A DNA stretch of 9,368 bases from Candidatus Methanofastidiosum methylothiophilum (lineage in GTDB: Archaea; Methanobacteriota_B; Thermococci; Methanofastidiosales; Methanofastidiosaceae). The notes beneath the pieces are model-generated. The model was given only the letters and a program-made list of their open reading frames with translations, made no database searches and had not been told where the DNA came from. Both the position numbers and the translations under genes were made by a program. The stretch's first letter is position 1. Each line of letters begins with the position of its first letter. This document shows positions 4,453-9,368 of this stretch, one piece after another. Where the stretch lies: NCBI GenBank assembly GCA_001587675.1, contig LNGD01000060.1:1-9368 (forward strand). The letters are read 5' to 3'.

Positions 4453-5719
4453 AGAGCTCATTTTTATTGTATTTAGTCCTTGCAATTCCTTGCTCAATTG
4501 CTTTCATTCCCACTGCAACTGCTTCCCGTGGGAATACCTCCCACTCGCTCATCTTTGGAACGATATATTCGTCAGATAGGCCTTTGTCCTCTGCTGTCTT
4601 TGCAATTTCAAATGCAGCTGCGACACACATCTCATCAGTTATAGTTTTTGCGCGGACGTCTAATGCCCCTCTGAATATTCCTGGAAAGACTATAGAATTA
4701 TTAATCTGATTTGGGAAATCGCTTCTTCCTGTACCTACAATTCTAACACCTGCTTCCTTTGCTTCCCACGGCCAAATTTCTGGCATTGGATTTGCGGATG
4801 CGAAAAGAATTGCGTCGGTAGCCATTCCTGCTACTTCTTCCTTCTTTATTGTATCTGGCCCGGGCTTTGAAGCGGCTATACAGATATCAGCTCCTTTTAA
4901 TGCCTCTTTTAATCCGCCGCTTCTCTGCTCTTTGTTTGCATTAACGCAAAGGTCCCATTTGAAAGGATTGTTGACTTTATCTGCCTCAAGATCCTTCCTA
5001 TTTGCGTTAAGTATACCTTTTGAATCAACGGCAATGATATTCTTCTTATTTGCCCCTGCAGAAACTAAGACCCTTCCTGTAGCGATGTTTGCTGCTCCTG
5101 TACCCACTAGAACTATATTTGCCTCATTTAGTTTTTTGCCAACTACTTTCAATGCATTAATTGCTCCAGCAACTTCTACTGTGGCGGTACCCTGCTGATC
5201 ATCATGCCATACAGGTATATCCATCTCCTGGTCGGCCCTTAATTTATCCAAAACAAAGAAGCATTTGGGCTTTTCAATATCCTCTAGATTAATTCCTCCA
5301 AATGTAGGCTTTATCAGTTTGCAGACTTCAATAATCTTATCTGCATCCCTTGTATCAATGCACATTGGATAAGCATCTACGCCCCCAAGATACTTAAACA
5401 GTAATGCTTTTCCCTTCATAACAGGCATTGCAGCCTCTGGGCCAATGTTCCCAAGACCTAACACCCTTGTTCCATCAGAAACAACTGCAACTGCATTTCC
5501 CTTGTTAGTGTGATCAAAGACTGTTTCTTTGTTCTTATGAATAGCTTTGCATGGCTCTGCAACACCAGGGGTATACCAAATAGCAAAGTCTGTGAAATCC
5601 CTGATACAAACTTTCGATGCAATCTCTATCTTTCCCTTGTAAAATGGGTGTAGTTTCATTGCATCTTCTGCTGGCTTTGAAGCTTTCTTAATTAAATCTT
5701 CTTTAGATAGTTTTTCCAT
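4364..5719 (-). CDS. mae: Malic enzyme (NAD(P)-dependent malate dehydrogenase, decarboxylating)
   Basis: This 451-residue enzyme converts malate to pyruvate plus CO2 with NAD(P) reduction, or works in reverse. Visible motifs in order: YTPGVAEPC (49-57, catalytic Tyr49 region); SDGTRVLGLGNIG (81-93, a malic enzyme signature); PVMKGKALL (99-107, probable catalytic Lys); NLEDIEKP (144-151) and HDDQQGTA (172-179) for the divalent metal; GTGAANIA (207-214) as the Rossmann nucleotide loop; FASANPMPEI (306-315); GRSDFPNQINN (331-341). The length fits the short prokaryotic form without the phosphotransacetylase extension. A GGTGAT site (minus strand, 5723-5728) sits just before ATG 5719 and lies across the gap to the fumB stop, so it is the last gene of the fumA-fumB-mae operon. 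Cofactor preference cannot be read reliably. Its 3' end is duplicated downstream (copies A and B). Confidence 0.95.
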   Translation of the reverse strand: MEKLSKEDLIKKASKPAEDAMKLHPFYKGKIEIASKVCIRDFTDFAIWYTPGVAEPCKAIHKNKETVFDHTNKGNAVAVVSDGTRVLGLGNIGPEAAMPVMKGKALLFKYLGGVDAYPMCIDTRDADKIIEVCKLIKPTFGGINLEDIEKPKCFFVLDKLRADQEMDIPVWHDDQQGTATVEVAGAINALKVVGKKLNEANIVLVGTGAANIATGRVLVSAGANKKNIIAVDSKGILNANRKDLEADKVNNPFKWDLCVNANKEQRSGGLKEALKGADICIAASKPGPDTIKKEEVAGMATDAILFASANPMPEIWPWEAKEAGVRIVGTGRSDFPNQINNSIVFPGIFRGALDVRAKTITDEMCVAAAFEIAKTAEDKGLSDEYIVPKMSEWEVFPREAVAVGMKAIEQGIARTKYNKNELYEIAESIIKKARDETHMLMKHGIIEMPPK

Positions 5720-5728
5720 AAAATCACC

Positions 5729-6325
5729 TTAAATCTTTAAAATCTCCTTTGCTCTTTGAATATTTTTTTCTACTTCCTTTTCAACATCAGCATACAGGCT
5801 ATTGCCGTGAGCATCAATAGCAACTGTTAGCGGACCAAATTTTTCCCCAACTAAAACCCATAACGCCTCTGGCATCCCAAGCTCAAACCATTCTACACCG
5901 AGCACTTCTTTGATGCCCTTTGCAGCTAGCACCGCTGCTCCACCGGTAATCGCAAGATAAACGCAGCCAAACTTCTGCATGGCGTCAACAGTTGGTTTTG
6001 ACATCCCACCTTTTCCAATAATTGCAGCTACCTTGAATTTTTCAATGAACTCTGGCTCTAATGAGTTCATCCTAGTTGAAGTTGTGGGTCCTGCTGCAAC
6101 TGCCCTCCACTTGTCATTTTCTTTTGCCATTATTGGGCCACAGTGATAAATTGCGGCACCTTTAAAGTCATATGGAATTTTCTTTCCTTCTTTAGCATAT
6201 TCAAGAGCATGCATGTGTGCCTCATCCCTTGCAGTAAAGAAAATGCCGTTTAGATAAACTGTCTCTCCAATCTTTAACTCCCTAACAGTTTTTTCATCAA
6301 GGGGTAAATTTAATATTTTATCCAT
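5729..6325 (-). CDS. fumB: Fumarate hydratase class I, beta subunit
   Basis: This 198-residue protein corresponds to the C-terminal domain of class I (iron-sulfur) fumarate hydratases, a separate subunit in archaea. Conserved segments are FFTARDEAH (30-38), YHCGP (60-64), AGPTTSTRMN (78-87), IGKGGM (104-109), FGCVYLAITGGAA (119-131) and FGPLTVAIDAHGNSLY (163-178). It completes the active site formed with the alpha subunit for reversible hydration of fumarate to malate. The start is fixed by GAGGTGAT, which contains the TGA stop of fumA, with only four bases between that stop and ATG 6325; translation is surely coupled. The related L-tartrate dehydratase beta subunit is the main alternative, but the adjoining malic enzyme favours fumarase. 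The symbol follows archaeal two-subunit usage and is unrelated to the single-chain E. coli FumB. Confidence 0.93.
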   Translation of the reverse strand: MDKILNLPLDEKTVRELKIGETVYLNGIFFTARDEAHMHALEYAKEGKKIPYDFKGAAIYHCGPIMAKENDKWRAVAAGPTTSTRMNSLEPEFIEKFKVAAIIGKGGMSKPTVDAMQKFGCVYLAITGGAAVLAAKGIKEVLGVEWFELGMPEALWVLVGEKFGPLTVAIDAHGNSLYADVEKEVEKNIQRAKEILKI

Positions 6326-6329
6326 GATA

Positions 6330-7211
6330 TCACCTCTTGTAGGTAAGATGCTCTACCCTCCCATCTTTGTATATTCTAGCTGTGGCTCTCCTCCCGGCCC
6401 AGCACTGGACATTTATAGCAACTGGAAGTGACGCTGTGTGGCAATAGCCAAGCTCGGCGTTTACTCCTAGAACAGTAGTCTTTCCACCTAGCCCCATGAC
6501 CCCGATTCCAAGGGCATTAAACGCTTCAAAGAGCTCTTTTTCTAAAGCAGCTACAGCAGGGTCAGGGTGCCTCTCATCAAGTGGCCTTAATAATGCCATC
6601 TTAGCAAGCTTTATTGAAATATCTGCACTGCCCCCTATCCCAAGCCCAATTATTGTCGGTGGGCAAGGTTTTGACCCAGCGCTTACAACTGTGTCAAGTG
6701 CAAACTTCTTGATCCCTTTTAACCCGTCAGAGGGATTTAGCATTGCGACCTTTGACATATTTTCACTTCCTGCACCCTTTGGCATAGCAGTTATCTCAAT
6801 GTAATCTGTATCGATAGGCATGTAATTGACATAGGGCATGTAATCCCCAACGTTATCTCCAGGATTCTTTCTTGTGAGTGGATGAACTGCGTTAGGCCTC
6901 AATGGCACTTTTTTAGTAGCTTCTCTAACGCCGTCAATAATTATACTGGGCAGTTTTTTCTCTAATTTTGGATTCCCAACATCGCCAATCTTAACAAAAA
7001 AAATGTGGACACCCGTATCCTGGCACAATGGTGTAGATGTTTCTTCAGCCATTTTCACATTTTTAATTATAGCCTCTAATTGGGCCTTTGCCGGCCCTTC
7101 CTCAATTTGATAAGCCTTTTCCAAGGCAGTCTTGACATCTAAAGGAAGCTTTGTTGATGAATCCTTTAGAAGTTCAATTATGGTGTTTTTTACTAGGGTT
7201 TCATCTATCAT
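6330..7211 (-). CDS. fumA: Fumarate hydratase class I, alpha subunit (4Fe-4S)
   Basis: This 293-residue subunit carries the catalytic [4Fe-4S] cluster of class I fumarase. Likely ligands are Cys63 (PLCQDTG), Cys183 (KPCPPTIIG) and Cys270 (VQCWAGRR); Cys257 (GYCHTAS) is also nearby. Other family marks are RPNAVHPLTRKN (105-116), PKGAGSEN (144-151), GLGIGGSAD (189-197), DERHPDP (212-218) and GLGGKTTVLGV (240-250). Oxygen sensitivity of such clusters fits an anaerobe. It is the first gene of a three-gene unit with fumB and mae, so fumarate would be hydrated to malate and then decarboxylated to pyruvate, or the reverse. A G-rich GGGGGATT lies just before ATG 7211 and is an acceptable ribosome site. 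TtdA-type tartrate dehydratase is the alternative, but context favours fumarase. Confidence 0.94.
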   Translation of the reverse strand: MIDETLVKNTIIELLKDSSTKLPLDVKTALEKAYQIEEGPAKAQLEAIIKNVKMAEETSTPLCQDTGVHIFFVKIGDVGNPKLEKKLPSIIIDGVREATKKVPLRPNAVHPLTRKNPGDNVGDYMPYVNYMPIDTDYIEITAMPKGAGSENMSKVAMLNPSDGLKGIKKFALDTVVSAGSKPCPPTIIGLGIGGSADISIKLAKMALLRPLDERHPDPAVAALEKELFEAFNALGIGVMGLGGKTTVLGVNAELGYCHTASLPVAINVQCWAGRRATARIYKDGRVEHLTYKR

Positions 7212-7256
7212 TTAATCCCCCAAAAAATAGAGTTCCGTATACATATTGTTTTTTCG

Positions 7257-7266
7257 CTTTAAAAAG
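7257..7266 (-). promoter_or_regulatory. Candidate TATA box for the fumA-fumB-mae operon
   Basis: On the minus strand this is CTTTTTAAAG, centred about 50 nt before ATG 7211. It would give a leader of roughly 25 nt that contains the G-rich ribosome site. A second AT-rich candidate lies nearer, at 7239-7250. Confidence 0.4.
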
Positions 7267-7302
7267 ATTGTTGTTTAGGCAAATATCGATAATATTTTGA
7301 CC

Positions 7303-7367
7303 ATTTGTATAATAAATATCAATTAATATAGATAAAAAGTCAAAAAACATTAAAAAATTATACAAAT
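7303..7367. repeat. Perfect 11-bp inverted repeat in the fumA/hdrA intergenic region
   Basis: ATTTGTATAAT (7303-7313) is the exact reverse complement of ATTATACAAAT (7357-7367), with 43 bp between. Including the flanks, TGA-xx-ATTTGTATAAT is shared by both arms. The 334-bp region 7212-7545 holds no gene; it contains this pair, two smaller dyads and the divergent promoters. A paired binding site for a regulator is possible. Each arm also resembles a TATA element, so they could be promoters instead. Confidence 0.45.
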
Positions 7368-7369
7368 TT

Positions 7370-7387
7370 TCATTTAATAGTAAATGA
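7370..7387. repeat. Short palindrome TCATTTA/TAAATGA
   Basis: Seven-base arms are separated by ATAG. The palindrome lies directly after the 11-bp inverted repeat. It is AT-rich and could be chance, but adds to a cluster of dyads in one intergenic region. Confidence 0.3.
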
Positions 7388-7400
7388 GCTGAACGTCTTA

Positions 7401-7438
7401 TTCGGTAAAATTGATTTTATTACCAATTTTATCCGGAA
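7401..7438. repeat. Inverted repeat upstream of hdrA
   Basis: TAAAATTG (7406-7413) pairs with CAATTTTA (7424-7431) around a 10-nt loop. The flanks TTCGG and TCCGGAA extend the pairing with small bulges. It is followed by a T-rich tract (7441-7450). It could be an operator near the hdrA promoter or the relic of a transcript end; the sequence does not decide. Confidence 0.35.
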
Positions 7439-7492
7439 AAATTTTTATTTATTGATTATTAATTGGTGAGCATGTATTCTATAACCAAAACA

Positions 7493-7499
7493 TTTAAAA
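7493..7499 (+). promoter_or_regulatory. Candidate TATA box for hdrA
   Basis: TTTAAAA, preceded by CCAAAACA as a possible BRE, is centred about 50 nt before ATG 7546. This would leave a leader of about 24 nt. A second box (ATTATATTA, about 7508-7516) would give an almost leaderless transcript. Confidence 0.45.
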
Positions 7500-7545
7500 C
7501 TAGAAAAATTATATTAGTAGTACAAAATTAGAGAGATGACTTTGA

Positions 7546-9368
7546 ATGGATTCTAACTCTTCTTCTCCGAGGGTAGGTGTTTTTGTTTGTCACTGTGGCT
7601 CAAACATTGCTGGAACAGTTGACGTTGAAAAGGTGGCAAACGAGATCTCTAAAATGGAGGGTGTGGCATATGCAGGAACTTATATATACATGTGCTCAGA
7701 CCCTGGCCAAAAACTCATGAGAGAAACTATTGAAAAGGAAAAGCTTGACCGTGTCGTTGTTGCGGCATGCTCTCCTACTCTTCATGAAAAAACATTTCGT
7801 TTAAATTCAAAAAATGCCGGATTAAATCCATATCAATGTGAAATTGCAAACATAAGAGAGCACTGCAGCTGGGTTCATGAAGATAAGAATAAAGCAACTG
7901 AAAAGGCAGTTAAAATTACAAAGAGTATCGTTGAAAAGGTCAAAAACGATACTTCCCTTAGTGATATAGAAGTCCCTATTACAAAGAAAGCAGTTGTGAT
8001 AGGCGGGGGTGTGGCTGGTATTCAGGTTGCCCTTGATATTGCTAACGGTGGTTACAAAACATACCTTATTGAAAAAGATTCATCAATTGGGGGAAAAATG
8101 GCAAAACTATCAGAAACCTTCCCAACACTTGATTGCTCACAGTGCATCCTGACTCCAAAGATGGTTGAGGCCGCAAATCATCCAAACATTGAGCTTTTGA
8201 CGTACTCTGAATTAGAAGGTATTAGTGGCTACGTTGGAAACTTCAAAGTAAAGATTAAGAAAAAGCCTACTTCAGTTAACTGGGATTTGTGCACTGGTTG
8301 TGGGGACTGCTACAATAAATGCCCTTCTAAGGTGCCGTCTGAATTCCAAGAGGGTTTATCCAAAAGGGCTGCCATTTACATTCCGTTTCCTCAGGCCGTG
8401 CCAAACAAACCTGTAATCGATAGAGAAAACTGCCTGTACTATCAAAAAGGAATATGCAGAATTTGTGAAAAAATCTGTAAGATTGGTGCAATAGATTTCA
8501 ACATGCAAGAAGAAGTAATGGAAGTTGATGCTGGGGCAATAGTAGTTGCAACTGGTTATCAAGAGTACCCACTAGAAAATCTCTCAGATTACGGAGGCGG
8601 AAGATACCAAAATGTTATTTCTGGGCTTAAATTTGAAAGGTTGCTTTCTGCGTCTGGACCTACCGGCGGGCAAATAGTTAGGCCGTCAGATGGGAAACCT
8701 GTAAAAGATGTTGTCTTTGTGCAGTGTGCAGGTTCAAGGGATATCGAAGAACATAAGCCCTACTGTTCAAAAATATGCTGCATGTATACTGCAAAACATG
8801 CCATGCTCTTCAAACATAAAGTCCATGATGGCAATGCATATGTCTTTTATATTGATGTCAGGACGGCCGGGAAGGATTATGAGGAGTTTTACTACAGAAC
8901 TACTGAAGAAGACCATGCACTGTACACAAGAGGAAAAGTATCGAAGATCTTTGAGGATGGAGACAAAGTCGTTGTATGGGGTGTAGACACACTTACAGGA
9001 AAAAAAGTTGAAGTTAAGGCGGATCTTGCAGTTCTAGCAATGGCAATTGAGCCGTCATCTGGAATAACAGAGCTAAAACAAAAACTTAAGATTTCAGTTG
9101 ATGAAAATGGTTTCTTAAAGGAAGCTCATCCAAAGTTAAGGCCAGTTGAGAGCATGACCTCTGGAATATTCTTTGCCGGTGCAGCCCAAGGACCTAAAGA
9201 TATCCCTGAATCTGTATCTCAGGCTGGGGCTGCAGCATCAAAAGTTTTATCCTTGTTCTCCTCGGATTTCCTCCACAAGGAACCTTTGATTTGTGAAATA
9301 AACGAGGAAGTATGCAGCGGTTGTGGTGTATGCATAACTCTTTGCCCATATGGTGCCCTTGAAGCTGA
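7546..9368 (+). CDS. hdrA: Heterodisulfide reductase subunit A (HdrA), cut by the window end
   Basis: The frame is open from ATG 7546 to the window edge (607 codons, no stop); an in-frame TGA immediately before the ATG fixes the 5' limit. Visible parts: VFVCHCGSNIAG (Cys15, Cys17) at the N-terminus; the FAD loop IGGGVAG (about 152-158) followed by IEKDSSIGGKMAKLSETFP; DCSQCILTPKM (Cys197, Cys200); a ferredoxin-like CTGCGDCYNKCP (Cys249, 252, 255, 259); a second cysteine set at 296, 304, 307 and 311; CAGSRD (394-399); a second nucleotide-binding segment; and a C-terminal ferredoxin motif CSGCGVCITLCP (590-601). HdrA holds the flavin that bifurcates electrons between ferredoxin and the HdrBC disulfide site in methanogens and relatives. 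Typical members are about 650 residues, so only the last cluster region is missing. QmoA-like homologues are the alternative, but the N-terminal CHCG domain favours HdrA. It is divergent from fumA. Confidence 0.94.
   Translation, partial: MDSNSSSPRVGVFVCHCGSNIAGTVDVEKVANEISKMEGVAYAGTYIYMCSDPGQKLMRETIEKEKLDRVVVAACSPTLHEKTFRLNSKNAGLNPYQCEIANIREHCSWVHEDKNKATEKAVKITKSIVEKVKNDTSLSDIEVPITKKAVVIGGGVAGIQVALDIANGGYKTYLIEKDSSIGGKMAKLSETFPTLDCSQCILTPKMVEAANHPNIELLTYSELEGISGYVGNFKVKIKKKPTSVNWDLCTGCGDCYNKCPSKVPSEFQEGLSKRAAIYIPFPQAVPNKPVIDRENCLYYQKGICRICEKICKIGAIDFNMQEEVMEVDAGAIVVATGYQEYPLENLSDYGGGRYQNVISGLKFERLLSASGPTGGQIVRPSDGKPVKDVVFVQCAGSRDIEEHKPYCSKICCMYTAKHAMLFKHKVHDGNAYVFYIDVRTAGKDYEEFYYRTTEEDHALYTRGKVSKIFEDGDKVVVWGVDTLTGKKVEVKADLAVLAMAIEPSSGITELKQKLKISVDENGFLKEAHPKLRPVESMTSGIFFAGAAQGPKDIPESVSQAGAAASKVLSLFSSDFLHKEPLICEINEEVCSGCGVCITLCPYGALEA

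Noticed and set aside
4467..4709. Open frames on the plus strand inside mae (also 4932-5198) and inside fumA (6496-6804)
   Set aside because: They are antisense to strongly conserved enzymes, lack ribosome sites and encode low-complexity Ser/Ala/Pro-rich sequences typical of shadow frames.
8356..8986. Open frames at 8356-8562 (-) and 8708-8986 (+)
   Set aside because: Both lie within the continuous hdrA frame, whose motifs explain this DNA fully.

Overview
The window looks archaeal, most likely from an anaerobic, methanogen-like euryarchaeote; the taxonomic call is inference. The support is a HdrA-type heterodisulfide reductase subunit, a two-subunit class I fumarate hydratase, several MNT/HEPN toxin-antitoxin pairs of archaeal type, and archaeal-looking promoters: AT-rich TATA boxes about 25-30 nt upstream of starts, some apparently leaderless, and otherwise GGAGG/GGTGAT ribosome sites. 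No tRNA, rRNA, CRISPR array or recognisable transposase or integrase gene was seen.

Positions 1-4353 form an AT-rich defence/accessory island packed with toxin-antitoxin (TA) modules. From left to right they are: a HEPN remnant plus MNT antitoxin (135-710, +); an intact mntA/hepT pair with the RX4HXY toxin motif (731-1373, -); a gene-poor stretch with one unassigned small ORF (1374-1708); a frameshifted HEPN plus intact MNT (1709-2375, -); a winged-helix MNT plus a HEPN gene interrupted by TAA (2549-3548, +); and a RelB-like antitoxin plus a RelE-like toxin with two lesions (3772-4257, +). In four of the five modules the toxin reading frame is broken by four different kinds of lesion, while every antitoxin frame is open and full length.

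The last two modules are separated and bounded by copies of the 3' end of the neighbouring malic enzyme gene. A 99-bp stretch is perfectly repeated at 3542-3640 and 4354-4452, and a shorter, decayed 32-bp copy lies at 2438-2469. The malic enzyme tail therefore appears to have received TA cassettes at least twice, in the manner of an attachment site.

Positions 4364-7211 (-) are a tight operon, fumA-fumB-mae, which links fumarate to malate to pyruvate plus CO2. The gaps are 4 and 9 nt, and the ribosome sites overlap or abut the preceding stops. A 334-bp divergent intergenic region with several inverted repeats follows. The window ends inside hdrA (+, 7546 onward), the flavin and iron-sulfur electron-bifurcating subunit of heterodisulfide reductase.

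The metabolic half looks intact and conserved. The TA half looks like a graveyard of captured addiction modules whose toxins have been selectively lost.
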